NCBI GenBank assembly: GCA_039923495.1
Contig: JBDTCO010000006.1
Location: 1 to 64,000 of the forward strand
Length of the DNA stretch: 64,000 nucleotides
From: JBDTCO01 sp039923495
Lineage (GTDB): Bacteria; Myxococcota_A; Polyangia; Palsa-1104
Direction: 5' to 3'
Shown here: positions 1 through 10,500 of the stretch, one piece after another
Layout of the letters: every line of letters starts with the position of its first letter
Position numbering within the stretch: the stretch's first letter is position 1
Notes under the pieces: generated by a model
Seen by the model: only the letters and a program-made list of their open reading frames with translations
Databases searched by the model: none
What the model was told of the DNA's origin: nothing
Program-made: the position numbers and the translations under genes

Positions 1-1242
1 GTGGTCATGGCCGGGCATGAGGTCGAGCTTCACGGCGCCATTCATCGAACGCACGGTCTCGACGAGGAGCTCCGGGTTGGCGAGGTGATCCTGCGCCGCG
101 TGGATCGCGTAGCCTCGACCGCTCGGGGCATGCGCGGCGACCATCGCGCGGATCTCGTTGATGTCGGCCAGCGCGGCGCGGAAGGCCTGCGGCCTGCCGC
201 GGATGTCCTCCTCGACGGCGTGCGCGGCGATCTTCACGTTGGTGTCCCCGTCGTCGTTGAGCAGCGGCACGCCGAGCGCGGGTAGCGGGAGGTTCTTCAC
301 GCCGGGGATGCGCCCCGCGAGGTCGAGCGAGTCGTTGATGATGGATCGCGAACGACCGAGGAACGCCCCCTGGAGGATGTAGCCGCGGTCCTTCGAGATC
401 GAGCCGTTCATCGAGATGCGGCCCGCGTCGTAGAGCGCGAGCGCGCCGAGGACACCGGGTCCGCCGCCCATGCTGGTACCAACGAGGACGAGCTGCTTGT
501 GCGGGTTCTTGCCGTACTCCTTCTCGACGATCTCGTTGCCGTACGCTGCGGCCTCCGCGACGTCGCGCGCGATGCCGAAGCCGCGATCGATGCCGCCCTT
601 CTTCACGCCGTGCTGCGCGTCCGCGGTGTAGCCGGCCCATTGCTGATCGAGGATGACGACATCGTGGCCCTCGGCGTTGAGGAGCTGCGCCTGCTCGTAG
701 TAGTTGCGCCCGGTCTCGAGGAAGCCGGGCGCGATGACGAAGACCTTGCCCGACGGCTTGCCGATGGGCTTCCAGCGCTGAACGAACAGATCGCGTGGTG
801 CCAGCTCCTCGGCGCCCTGGACGATCGAGGTGGTGCGGATGAACGTCTCGGTGACGTCGTGCGGGGTGCGGCCGTACTCGATGAGCGCGAGCGCCTTCTC
901 TGCGCGCATGCGACGACCATCGACGAGCGCGGGGTGCTCGAGCGTCGAGATCGGGCCGCCGAAGCGAGCCTCGGACTCGGTGAGGAAGCGCTCGATGCGA
1001 CGGACGTCGTCGCGCGTCGAGAGACCGGGACGCAGAAATGCGACGACCTTCTGTAGGAAGGGCTGCCGGCGGACGAACGTCGCCCTGGGGGCTGCCTTGC
1101 CGCGAGCGGAACGTTCCTTCATATCGAGCGATCGAGCGAGTTGACCGACCTGGCTGCGCTTGCCATAGCCCGGCGTGGCGGCCCTGGCAGCAGGCACCGC
1201 GGTGAACAGGGACAGGGCAAGCAGCGCGCCGGCGATTCGCAT
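1..1242 (-). CDS. secreted alpha/beta hydrolase (partial)
   Basis: The gene begins at an ATG at 1242 and runs off the left edge, leaving 414 codons. The N-terminus (MRIAGALLALSLFTAVPAARA) is a clean Sec signal peptide, so the enzyme probably acts outside the cytoplasm. A nucleophile elbow GTSMGG (G-x-S-x-G) lies about 230 residues in, preceded by a beta-strand LVLVG. Towards the visible end are an Asp in QDHLANPE and a His in MPGHDH, plausible partners of a Ser-Asp-His triad. A GAGGG Shine-Dalgarno precedes the start. The family is clear but the substrate is not; lysophospholipase-like or peptidase-like members both fit. Confidence 0.75.
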   Translation of the reverse strand, partial: MRIAGALLALSLFTAVPAARAATPGYGKRSQVGQLARSLDMKERSARGKAAPRATFVRRQPFLQKVVAFLRPGLSTRDDVRRIERFLTESEARFGGPISTLEHPALVDGRRMRAEKALALIEYGRTPHDVTETFIRTTSIVQGAEELAPRDLFVQRWKPIGKPSGKVFVIAPGFLETGRNYYEQAQLLNAEGHDVVILDQQWAGYTADAQHGVKKGGIDRGFGIARDVAEAAAYGNEIVEKEYGKNPHKQLVLVGTSMGGGPGVLGALALYDAGRISMNGSISKDRGYILQGAFLGRSRSIINDSLDLAGRIPGVKNLPLPALGVPLLNDDGDTNVKIAAHAVEEDIRGRPQAFRAALADINEIRAMVAAHAPSGRGYAIHAAQDHLANPELLVETVRSMNGAVKLDLMPGHDH

Positions 1243-1456
1243 GACTCACCCTCGAGCACGCCGCATGCCATGCTCGATGCGCCAGATGGGTACGTTATCT
1301 CACCAGGATCACTGAATTGCTGCGTCGGTGAACGTGGCGGATCCAGTCGGCCTCTCCGTGAAGACCCAGGGAGCCCAGGCACCAGATCGGGCCACCTGGG
1401 CACCTGCGCTGGCTGACCCGTCGCGTCGCGCGGTTGCAACGATCTGACCGACGACA

Positions 1457-1462
1457 TAAGGT
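1457..1462 (+). promoter_or_regulatory. TAAGGT -10-like box before the STAS gene
   Basis: TAAGGT ends 11 nt before the ATG at 1474 and no Shine-Dalgarno is visible between them. This fits the recurring TANNNT start-proximal box seen across the window and would give a very short or absent leader. Confidence 0.4.
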
Positions 1463-1473
1463 GTGATCGAGCC

Positions 1474-1821
1474 ATGGCCGACTTCCAGCGCAGCGAACGA
1501 GACGGCGTTCAGATTCTCGTCGTGCGCGGGAACCTCGACGCACTCAGCGCGACGGACCTCAAGCCCGAGATCGTCGCGCTCGGGGACTCCGGCGCCAAGA
1601 AGGTCCTCGTCGACCTCGACAAGCTCGCGCTCATCGATTCGTCGGGTGTCGGCGTGCTCATCTCTCTCTTCAAGCGCGTGCGCGGTCAGGGCGGCCAGGT
1701 CTGCTTCTGCGGCGTGAAGGCCCAGCCGAAGGAAGTCTTCCGGCTGCTGCGCCTCGACCGGTCGCTCGACATCTGCGCCACGGTCGAGGACGCGCTGAAG
1801 AAGCTCGGCGCCACCGGCTGA
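1474..1821 (+). CDS. STAS-domain anti-sigma factor antagonist
   Basis: This 115-residue protein is a single STAS domain, the usual length for SpoIIAA/RsbV-type anti-anti-sigma factors. The hallmark IDSSGVGVL lies at about residues 54-62 and contains the Ser (56/57) that is phosphorylated by the cognate kinase in this family. Unphosphorylated protein sequesters an anti-sigma kinase. The stop lies only 7 nt before the FHA-GAF-PP2C phosphatase gene, so the two are almost certainly co-transcribed and the phosphatase is the natural partner that reactivates it. No RsbW-type kinase is adjacent. Confidence 0.9.
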   Translation: MADFQRSERDGVQILVVRGNLDALSATDLKPEIVALGDSGAKKVLVDLDKLALIDSSGVGVLISLFKRVRGQGGQVCFCGVKAQPKEVFRLLRLDRSLDICATVEDALKKLGATG

Positions 1822-1828
1822 GGACGCA

Positions 1829-3583
1829 GTGTCGGAAGCGTACCTGGTCGCGGTCGACGGCCACCTCATCGGGAGACGATTCCCACTCGCTGCGCCGTGC
1901 CTCGTCGGGCGCGGGCCGTACAACCATATCGTGCTCGATGACACGCGCATCTCGCGTCAGCACGCGAAGGTGTCGCCCGAGGCGGGTGGCCACGTCGTCT
2001 ATGATCTGAACTCGGCGAACGGCACGTACGTGAACGACGCGCCGGTCAAGCGTCAGACCCTCACGCCCAACGACGTCGTCCGCTTCGGCCCGTTCACGTT
2101 CCGCTTCGAGTCGAACGTCAGGCCCGCGCGGCCGAGCCAGGTCGTCCCGGTCAACAAGTTCCTCGAGGTGAACACCCTCGTCGGCCAGGAGCCTGCGCCG
2201 AGCATCGTCGGCTCGCTCGACGTGAGCTCGTCGAGTCCTGGCTTTCTGCCGATGGGCCTCACCGATCTCGAGGACTCCGAGCGAAAGCTCCGCACGCTCT
2301 ATTCGCTGATGAACTCGATGGCCAGCACCATCGACGCCGAAGAGCTGATGGATCGCGTGCTCCAGCACCTGCTCGACGTCTTCCCGAAGGCGGAGACGGT
2401 CATGATCTACGTGCGCGACGTGGCGTCGGGCTCGATGGTCCCGCGCAAGGTGCAGAGCCGCGACGAGGAGCCGGTCGCGTACTACGCGCTCGCGGGGCAG
2501 TACGAGCAGGAGGTCGTCGGTCGAGGTCGCGCGGTCCTCTCGCAGCCGACGGGGGCGCACATCCCCGTGCAGGCGCTCGGGGTGCAGAAGAAGGCGCTCG
2601 GCCTGTCGATGCACGCGCCGATGATCTACGGCGCGGCGGCGCACGGCGTCCTGCACGTGCGCGGTCGCGATCACAGCGACGCGGGCTTCACGCAGGCCGA
2701 CCTCGACCTGCTCTCGACGTTCGCCGCGCAGGCTGCGATGGCGCTCCAGAACGCGAAGCTCCACCAGGAGACGCTCAAGCAGCAGCGCCTCCAGCAGGAT
2801 CTCGCGCTCGCCGAGGAGATCCAGAAGAGCTTCTTGCCACAGCACCTCCCCGACGTGCCGGGCATCGAGTTCGTCGCGCACTACCGGCCGGCGTACTCCG
2901 TCGGTGGTGACTTCTACGACGTGTTCTGGCTCGACGATCGTCGCATCGGTGTGTTCCTCGGCGACGTGTCCGGCAAGGGCGTGTCGGCCGCGCTGCTGAT
3001 GGCGCGCATCTCGTCCGATCTGCGCGTGGCCGCGATGGCCGAGCGCGATCCCGCGTCGGCGCTCCGGCGCGTCAACCGCCTCGTGCTCGAGCGCAACCAG
3101 CACGACATCTTCGTCACCGGCATCTACCTCACCTTCGACACGCTCACCCGCGAGGTCGTCATCGCGAACGCGGGGCACATCCCGCCGTACGTGCGTCGCA
3201 AGGGCGAGGGCGAGCTCTTCCGCGTTGACCAGGCCGTGGGCACGCCCATCGGTGCGTTCGAGGAGGCAGGCTACGAGCCCGTCGTGTTCACGCTCGGCCG
3301 CGGCGAGTCCATCGTGCTCACCACCGATGGTGTGCTCGAGGCGACGTCACCGCGCGGCGAGCAGTTCGGCTTCCCGCGCATGGAGGCATCGCTCGCGCAG
3401 GGCAGCTCGCGCGCGGGCGATATCGTCACGCGGCTCCTCACCGACATCCACAACTACGTCGGCGACGCGCAGCCGTATGACGACCTGACGCTCATCGCGT
3501 TCGGCCTCACCGAGATCGAATCCGAGAAGAAGGACCGTACCGACCGCACCGACAGCTACAGCGCGATCAGCGACCCGGACTGA
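1829..3583 (+). CDS. FHA-GAF-SpoIIE (PP2C) phosphatase
   Basis: Residues ~5-95 form an FHA phosphothreonine-binding domain (VGRGPYNHIV, RISRQHAKV, SANGTYVN). Residues ~160-325 resemble a GAF sensor, followed by a helical linker rich in Gln and Leu. The C-terminal ~230 residues are a SpoIIE/RsbU-type PP2C domain with metal-binding Asp residues in GGDFYDVF and LGDVSGKG and in the TTDGVLE segment. The GTG start at 1829 is used because it lies just after the STAS stop. It is likely a cytoplasmic switch: the FHA domain docks on a phosphorylated kinase or substrate, GAF senses a ligand, and PP2C dephosphorylates the STAS protein. Confidence 0.9.
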   Translation: MSEAYLVAVDGHLIGRRFPLAAPCLVGRGPYNHIVLDDTRISRQHAKVSPEAGGHVVYDLNSANGTYVNDAPVKRQTLTPNDVVRFGPFTFRFESNVRPARPSQVVPVNKFLEVNTLVGQEPAPSIVGSLDVSSSSPGFLPMGLTDLEDSERKLRTLYSLMNSMASTIDAEELMDRVLQHLLDVFPKAETVMIYVRDVASGSMVPRKVQSRDEEPVAYYALAGQYEQEVVGRGRAVLSQPTGAHIPVQALGVQKKALGLSMHAPMIYGAAAHGVLHVRGRDHSDAGFTQADLDLLSTFAAQAAMALQNAKLHQETLKQQRLQQDLALAEEIQKSFLPQHLPDVPGIEFVAHYRPAYSVGGDFYDVFWLDDRRIGVFLGDVSGKGVSAALLMARISSDLRVAAMAERDPASALRRVNRLVLERNQHDIFVTGIYLTFDTLTREVVIANAGHIPPYVRRKGEGELFRVDQAVGTPIGAFEEAGYEPVVFTLGRGESIVLTTDGVLEATSPRGEQFGFPRMEASLAQGSSRAGDIVTRLLTDIHNYVGDAQPYDDLTLIAFGLTEIESEKKDRTDRTDSYSAISDPD

Positions 3584-3615
3584 GCTCGCTCCACGTTTGC
3601 CGTGGCGAGTCGCTG

Positions 3616-5481
3616 CTAGTCCTCGGCGATCGCGCCGGCCTGGACGCGCAGCACCTCTGCGATGGACCAGGCCTGTGCGGGGCAGCCGCGTGGGGTGTGC
3701 GGGGCGTCGCCGTCGAAGACCTCGGCGAGCTGCCCGAGGCCTGGGCCGCCGAGGTGGGCGAGCACGCCGTCGAGGAGGCCCGGCGTCACCTGGCCGCGGA
3801 CGCGCTGACATGCGTCCGCGTAGATGCCGAGCAGGAACGGCCACGCGGTGCCCTCGTGATAGGCGCTGTCGCGTGCGCGCGCATCGCCGACCATCGTGCC
3901 GTGATAGCTGGCGTCGCGAGCGCGCGAGCGCAGGCCGACGGGCACGAGCAGCTCGCGCTCCACAGCGTCGAGGGCACGCTTCGCCCGATCGAGCTCGATG
4001 AGCGGGCGCACGAGGCCGAGCGCGTAGAGCTGGTTGGGGCGCAGCGTCTCGTCGCGCATCGGGCCGTCGATGACGTCGTACATCCAGCCGCGCGACTCGC
4101 ACCAGAACCTGGCGGCGAACGAGCTACGCGCCCACGCTGCGCGCTCCATCATCTCGTTGGCGACCGTGGGCTGGTCGTGTTGCAGCACGCGGTAGCCGGT
4201 CTCGAGCATCGCGACCCACAGCGCCTGCACCTCGACGGGCTTGCCCGCGCGCGGCGTGACGACCCAGTCGTCGACCTTGGCGTCCGTCCACGTGAGCTGG
4301 AGCCCCTGCTCGGCGGCGTGCACGAGACCGTCGTCGTCGATGTGGATGTTGTGGCGCGTGCCGGCGAGGAAGCCCTCGAAGATCTCCACGATGCACCTCG
4401 AGAGCGTGGCGCGCGTGTCCGGAGAGGTCTCTTTTGCGAGGTGCTGCGCGCAGCGAAGGCCGAACCACAGCGACGCGTCGACCGCGTTGTACTCGGCGTT
4501 CGACGTCTGACCCGGCGCCGCATCGGGGAAGCGGTTGGGGATCATGCCCGCGTCGAGGAACGGTGCCCATGCGAGCAGCAGCGCCTCGTCGAGCTCGCGA
4601 CCCAGCGCGAGACCGAGGCCGCGCGCGGAGATGAACGTGTCGCGCCCCCAGTCGGTGAACCACGGGTAGCCGGCGACGACCGTCGTGCGTGGTGCGCCGC
4701 TCGGGGTCGCGCGCACGACGAACTGATCGGCGGCGCGAGCGAGCGGATCGGTCGGTCGACGTCGCGCCTCCGCCTCGAGCAGCGAGGACAGATCGAAGCT
4801 GGCCCGCGCGTTGGTGACGGGCTCGAGCACGAGCGTCGCGGGTCCGAGGCTCAGATCGAACTGCAGCGTGCCCGGCGAGAACAGGTCCTCCTCGAAGTCG
4901 AGGCCACGCTCGCGTTCGAGCGGATACACGAAGTGGCGGTACCAGTCTGCCTTGCGCGTGAACGTGCCGCCGGAGAGCCGGACGCCGACGATCGCCTCGG
5001 GGTACGGCGCGATCTCGACGGAGCGCTCGCGCTCGACGCAGCTCGGATCGAGCACCTGGTTCTCGTGGTGCAGCGCGTGGATGTCGCGCCCCGAGACGAG
5101 CGGCGTGACGACGAGCAGCCCGCGCGTCGAGGTCCATCGGACGACCGTGCGGGTCGGGTTGCGCAGCACGACGAGCTCGCGTGTGACCTCGCGGTCGGCG
5201 ACCTCGTAGCGCCACGTCGGCCACGGCACGTGCGAGAACGAGACGAGGCGCGTCGCACCATCGGGGAAGACCGTGTCGGGATAGTGGTGCGAGTCGAGCG
5301 CGTAGCCGTCGATGGACTCGCCCATCGCGTTGACGAGCATCACGCGCGCCGTCGGTGGCTGCGCCGCGACGCACAGCAGGCCATGATAGCGACGCGAAGC
5401 GGGGCCCGAGACCGTCCCCATCGCGTAGCCACCCTGACCGTCGGGCTCGAGCCACTCCCGCTCGTCGAGGTGCTCAGGCAT
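3616..5481 (-). CDS. glycogen debranching enzyme (amylo-alpha-1,6-glucosidase, GH133-like)
   Basis: This 621-residue enzyme matches the archaeal-type debranching family. The N-terminal domain starts EWLEPDGQGGYAMGTVSG with RRYHGLL, as in that family. The (alpha/alpha)6 catalytic domain carries WFTDWGRDTFISARGL near residue 275, TWTDAKVDDWVVTPR, and KPVEVQALW. It should hydrolyse alpha-1,6 branch glucose from glycogen in the cytoplasm; no signal peptide is seen. Its ATG overlaps the end of the DUF3999 gene by 8 nt (ATGCCTGA), showing translational coupling in an operon with two membrane proteins. The convergent stop with the phosphatase gene leaves only 32 bp. Confidence 0.9.
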   Translation of the reverse strand: MPEHLDEREWLEPDGQGGYAMGTVSGPASRRYHGLLCVAAQPPTARVMLVNAMGESIDGYALDSHHYPDTVFPDGATRLVSFSHVPWPTWRYEVADREVTRELVVLRNPTRTVVRWTSTRGLLVVTPLVSGRDIHALHHENQVLDPSCVERERSVEIAPYPEAIVGVRLSGGTFTRKADWYRHFVYPLERERGLDFEEDLFSPGTLQFDLSLGPATLVLEPVTNARASFDLSSLLEAEARRRPTDPLARAADQFVVRATPSGAPRTTVVAGYPWFTDWGRDTFISARGLGLALGRELDEALLLAWAPFLDAGMIPNRFPDAAPGQTSNAEYNAVDASLWFGLRCAQHLAKETSPDTRATLSRCIVEIFEGFLAGTRHNIHIDDDGLVHAAEQGLQLTWTDAKVDDWVVTPRAGKPVEVQALWVAMLETGYRVLQHDQPTVANEMMERAAWARSSFAARFWCESRGWMYDVIDGPMRDETLRPNQLYALGLVRPLIELDRAKRALDAVERELLVPVGLRSRARDASYHGTMVGDARARDSAYHEGTAWPFLLGIYADACQRVRGQVTPGLLDGVLAHLGGPGLGQLAEVFDGDAPHTPRGCPAQAWSIAEVLRVQAGAIAED

Positions 5482-7531
5482 TCGGCTCCTCCGGGGTGCG
5501 CGCGAGGCGCAGCGTCAGGGCCCCCAGCACGAGGACGGCGAGCCCGAGCGCGAGCCACACGAGCAGGCGCTCGCGGGCACCGCTGCCGCCCAGGCGCGCG
5601 GTGCGCGAGAAGGCGGGGTTGTCGACGAGCGGCGACGCCTTGGCGTCGGTGGCATCCAGCTGGGCGATGAGGTCGGTCAGCGCGCGCAGCTCGTAGGTCG
5701 GCGCCTCGGCGTCTGGATCCCCAACGAGGAGGCGGTAGCGTCCCCGCTCCGCGGCGAGCAGCAGCGCGGACGTGGGCACGCGCAGGCGCGCGCTGGTGAT
5801 GGTGAGGGGCGCATCACCGCCATCGGTGACCTCGATGGCGAGTGACGAGACCTGCGCCCCATCGAGGTGCAGCAGCACGGCCTCGCCCTCGGACGTGGTG
5901 CCGAGCGCGCGGTGGAGCCGCATGCCATCGAGCGTGCGCTCGCGCCCGGCCTGATCCTTGATGACGAGCCGCGCGTTGCGCTCGAAGAAGCCCTCCTGCA
6001 CATCGAGGACGAGCTCTGTGGCGACGAGCGGCGCCGCGGGGAGCGCGAGCTCGTAGCGTGAGACCCCGGGCTTGCTCGTCCGCGTGGGCTGCGCGAGCTC
6101 GACGATGGCCGCGTCGGTGACGGGGTCCACGAGGTAGGGCCACTGGCGGTTCTTTTCGTCGACGATGCGCACGTCCGCGAGATCGGGTCGCGCGGCGGCG
6201 AGATCGGCGGGCGCCAGCACGTAGCGGGAGAGGCCATCTGCAGACGGCGAGAGCTCGAGCGGTCGCACGTGCGCGTAGGTCGCGAGCGCGACCTCGGTAC
6301 CCGGGTGCGCGACGCTCCTGAGGGCTGGCGTCGGATCGAAGGCCGGGTTGCTCGTGGGTGCGGAGAGCGTGGCCACGTGCAGACCCTCGCGCGCGTGGAG
6401 GCGTGCCGCGACCTCGGCGCGGACACCCTCGATGCCGGCCACGCCGGTGTTCGGCGGGAGCAGCGACTGCAGGTCGTAGCGCGGCGCCTCGGCGCGACCG
6501 CCGCCGAACAGGAGCGTCGGTGGCTGCTGCGGATCGCCGTAGAACACGAGCGTCGGGCGCGCGAGCACGGCGCGGATCTCTGGGTCCAAGGACGGGCTGT
6601 CGCCATCGTCGATGACGACCTCGAGCTTGTGCGCGCGCGGCACCCCGAGTGGCACGTCGAGCTGCTCGATGGCGACCTTCTCACCGCCAGCCGTCATCGA
6701 CACGCGCGAGAGGCGACCCTGGCCCACGAGTCGTCGCGAGTCCTCGCCGGTGTAGTCGTAGATCGCGACCGCGCGATCGAACGTCGGCGTCTTCGTCACG
6801 AAGCGCAGGGCCGATGGCAGGAGCCCGGGCGATCGATCGAGGAGCAGGTGGCTGCCGGCGCGATCGTGCCAGCGCGCGGTGATGCGAAGCGGGCTCTCGA
6901 CGAGCCCGCTCCCCCGGACGCTCCGCCCGCGCTCGAGGTGCAGCCTCGGCGAGAGCGCGCTGCCGTCACCCTTTAGCACCACACCGAGGCGAACGTGCTC
7001 GGCAAGCACAGGCAGCGGGATGCGCACGCGCTCGTCGGGGCCACCCGGCAGACGGAAGAGCGAGCCGCCCGAGATCTCGTGGCCGCCGAGCCGGAGGCCC
7101 ACGGCCTCGACGAAGCGCGAGTCCGGGAGGTCGAAGACCAGCTCCCATCCGGCGCCCTTGGCCGTGGTGGTGCCCTCGAGCACCTCGCAGTGCCAGCTCG
7201 GCGACGCCGCGAGCCTGTCGCACAGCGGGCTCTTCCGATCGTGCACGACGTTGTCGACCTCGAGCGGCGCGCTCTCGGCGAGCGTCCACACCTCGGCCGT
7301 CGAGTCGACGAGGTACGGCACCTCGCTGTCGCCGCGCCACAGGCGCAGATCGGGCAGGCCCGCCCGACACTTCTCGATCACGGAGATAGGGAGCTCGAGC
7401 GCCTGCAGGCCGGACTCGGTGATGGTCACCTCGGCCTTCGACGGGAAGAGCTGGGGCAGCTCGACGCGCTTCGGCTGCGCCCAGGCGATGCCCGAGACGG
7501 TGAGCGCGAGGAGCACGGTGGAAGGCTTCAT
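5474..7531 (-). CDS. DUF3999 family protein
   Basis: A 685-residue protein with a signal peptide (MKPSTVLLALTVSGIAWA) and a long beta-rich periplasmic region. One C-terminal membrane helix (LLVWLALGLAVLVLGALTL) is followed by a short charged tail. Layout and its place directly after a DUF2339 gene match the DUF3999 family, which commonly pairs with DUF2339. No enzyme motif was recognised; function is unknown. The ATG at 7531 overlaps the DUF2339 stop by 4 nt (ATGA). An in-frame opening extends upstream, but that part is only an Arg-rich shadow of the DUF2339 gene. Confidence 0.8.
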   Translation of the reverse strand: MKPSTVLLALTVSGIAWAQPKRVELPQLFPSKAEVTITESGLQALELPISVIEKCRAGLPDLRLWRGDSEVPYLVDSTAEVWTLAESAPLEVDNVVHDRKSPLCDRLAASPSWHCEVLEGTTTAKGAGWELVFDLPDSRFVEAVGLRLGGHEISGGSLFRLPGGPDERVRIPLPVLAEHVRLGVVLKGDGSALSPRLHLERGRSVRGSGLVESPLRITARWHDRAGSHLLLDRSPGLLPSALRFVTKTPTFDRAVAIYDYTGEDSRRLVGQGRLSRVSMTAGGEKVAIEQLDVPLGVPRAHKLEVVIDDGDSPSLDPEIRAVLARPTLVFYGDPQQPPTLLFGGGRAEAPRYDLQSLLPPNTGVAGIEGVRAEVAARLHAREGLHVATLSAPTSNPAFDPTPALRSVAHPGTEVALATYAHVRPLELSPSADGLSRYVLAPADLAAARPDLADVRIVDEKNRQWPYLVDPVTDAAIVELAQPTRTSKPGVSRYELALPAAPLVATELVLDVQEGFFERNARLVIKDQAGRERTLDGMRLHRALGTTSEGEAVLLHLDGAQVSSLAIEVTDGGDAPLTITSARLRVPTSALLLAAERGRYRLLVGDPDAEAPTYELRALTDLIAQLDATDAKASPLVDNPAFSRTARLGGSGARERLLVWLALGLAVLVLGALTLRLARTPEEPNA

Positions 7532-10500
7532 GGGGACCTCGGTGCGGGCCGGAACACGAACCGCTGGTAGGCGAGCGAGACGACGATGAGCGACAGCGCG
7601 AGCCCGAGCAGCGACACCACGCGGTAGAGATCCTTCAGCTGGCCGAGGTCGTAGAGGAAGACCTTGGCGATGGTCACGACCATCATGGTGAGGCTGACCC
7701 AGCGCAGCCCGCTCGACCGGCGCCACACGCCGAGCGCGAGGAGGACGACGGCGTAGAGCACCCACGACATCGAGGTGGTGAGATCGCGCGCCGGTCGACG
7801 CTCGAAGGTGACGCGCAGGGTCTCGCCCGAACCGAACCAGTCGAAGATGGCGAGGTTGATCCAGACGAACACGATGAGGATCACACACAGGGCCATGAAG
7901 ACCTGGCCGAGCGCCACGCCGTGCGCGCCATCGGGACGACGGTACAGGCCGAGCTCCCAGCTGCGCAGCCGCTGGGTCTCGAGGGTACCGAGGACCTGCG
8001 CGGCGACGAGCAGCGCGATGGCTGGCACCCAGTACGTGTAGAGGATCCAGTTGAGGATGGGGAGTGACCCGCGGTTCGCGTAGAGGAGCACCTCGGGGTT
8101 CACGCACAGGCGCACCGCGACGGCGCCCGCGAGCGCGAGCGCGAAGTACTTGAGGCCCGGATGATCGAGGCGACGCCAGAGCAGCGTCACGGCGCCTGCC
8201 TCGAGCGCGTAGCCGATGGTGATCCACTGGCGCTCGAGCTCGACGGGGATCGCGATGGAGACGAGGCCGAGCGCCGCGGCGCCGAGCCACGCGAGCGCGC
8301 TGGTCTGCAGCGCGCGATCGTCGCGAAGAAGGCGGGCCAGCGACGGCACCGTGGACAGCGTGATCATCGCGTAGAAGATGGCGACGCCACCCTGACCCAC
8401 GGGCGAGAACGCGTCACGCCACAGGCGCAGGGACGGGAACAGCCACGCGAGACCCGCGAGCGCCGCGACGTAGAAGGAGGTGTGCCGACGCAGCCGTGGC
8501 CACGCCACCAGCGGTGCCCATGCGAACAGCGCGACGGCGAGGGCGAGACATGCGAGCGCGACCGGCGAGGCCCGCTCGGGACCGGTGAGCGTGTGCTCCG
8601 TCGCGACCACGTGCAAGGACAGCAGCGGAAGCGCAGCGGCGACCAGCCAGCGCCCGTCGCCGCGCAGCATCACCGCGAGCACGAGCACGACGGACAGGAG
8701 CAGCGGCGCACCGAAGACGAACGACGGAGGCAGCGCGAAGTAGTGGTTGCCGGCCAGGGGGCCGAGCAGCACGAGCGCGCCGAAGAGCACGACGCCCTCG
8801 GCCGCGCGCCGACGCAGCACCTCGTTGCGGAGCAGCGCGTGTGCGAAGAGCGCGACGAGCAGCAGCGTCTCGACCAGCATGTACAGTGATGGGGAGAAGA
8901 ACGTGCGCGCGTCGCCGAAGCTGAGATCGAGGGCGCAGAGCGAGAGGCCGAGCAGCGTCGGCACGATCGCGGCGAGGAGCGGCAGCGCCTCCACCTGCAC
9001 GAGCAGCAGGACCGCGAGCCCGACGACACCCGCGAGCGTGGCCCACGGCGCGACGGTGCTGTTTCCGAGCGTCCACATGACGAGCACGACGAGCAGCCCC
9101 ACCGCGTACAGCAGACCCGGCACGAGCGCGCCCGCCGCCTTGCGAGACGACGCGATCGCCGCGGGCAGCGAGAGCGCAAGGACCACGGCGGTGGCCTCCC
9201 ACGCGATCGCCGTGCTCGGGGTCGCGCGGCCGAGCCAGCAGGCCACGACGGCGAGGGTTCCCGCACCCGCGCCGATCGGCAGGAGTCGCATCGGCTCCTC
9301 GGGCGCGGCGTGCGAGGCGAGCCAGAGCGCGGCGACCTCGAGGAGCAGGAGCAAGATCGCGATGGGGTAGAGGTGCGAGCCGAGCCGCGCGTCGAGCGCG
9401 AACGCCAGGGCGAACGCGTGGGGCAGGAGGATCGCGGCGACCTGCATGATGCGCCACATGCGCGTGGTGGGCTGCGAGCGCTCGGCGCGCGAGCCCGCGA
9501 CGAGGAAGAGCAGCGCGAAGAGGCCCGTGGCGCCGAGCCCGATGGCGAGCTGGCCGGGCTCCATCGAGTGCCCCATCCACAGCGCCTCGATCGCCAGCGT
9601 GCCGACGAGCGCGAACAGCGCGAGGCCGGCCCAGCGACGGCGATAGGCGACGAAGAGGAAGCCCGCGTCGAGGAGCAGCAGGTACGCGAAGAGACCGACC
9701 GGGCGGTTGCTGCCGCTCGCGAGGACGAGCGGCGTGAGGAAGCCACCGGCGAGCCCGAGTGTGGCGACGAGCAGCGATCGGTAGCGCATCGCCAGGAGCG
9801 CGGTCGCCGCGGTGACGAGCGCCATCAGCGCGAAGGCCGCCTCGAGCGGGACCAGCTCGTAGAGCACGCGCGCGGCCCAGAACGAGGCGTAGAGCACCAC
9901 CGCGCCACCGCCCGCCAGCGCGTTGCTCGAGGCCTCGTAGCCGCGCAGCCGCGTCGAGCCGACGAGGCAGCCGATCCCGAGCAGCGTGCCGAGGACGACG
10001 CGCAGCGACGGCGAGATGAGCCCGTGCTGGATCGAGTACTGGAAGAAGAGGATGCCCGCGAGCGCGAGCACGATGCCGCCGAGCGCCGCGGCGCCGCGCA
10101 CGCCCAGCCACTGTTCCCAGTCGATCGCGGGCTTCGGCGCAGGGGGCGAAGTGGCGGGGGCACTCGGCGGTTCCGAGCTCGGCGGTTCCGGTGCTCTCGC
10201 GATCGGTGCCGCTTCTACGCGCGAGGCATCGGCGAGATCCTGCAGCGCGACGAGCGCGGGGTGTTCGGTCTCGGTGTGGATGAGGTCGGGGTCTTGCAGC
10301 GCAGGCTCGACGGGGATCGCAACAGGCAGCGCCGCGGGTTGCGTGGGTAGCGCCTCGACAACCGGTCGCGCGCGCAGTGCGGTGTTCTCGCGCTCGACGG
10401 ACTGCAGACGATGCTCGAGCGCCTCGAGCCGCGAGGCGAGCTCGAGCACGCGCCGCGACCGGACGAGCGCCACGATGGGCAGCACGAACGGCACGAAGAG

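Noticed and set aside
1670..3178. A 502-codon minus-strand frame opposite the phosphatase gene
   Set aside because: It is Arg/Glu/Asp/Val-rich with no domain, as expected for the antisense shadow of a GC-rich gene. The plus strand shows clear FHA and PP2C motifs. Similar long shadows opposite 3616-5481, 18579-20231 and 32256-34301 were left out for the same reason.
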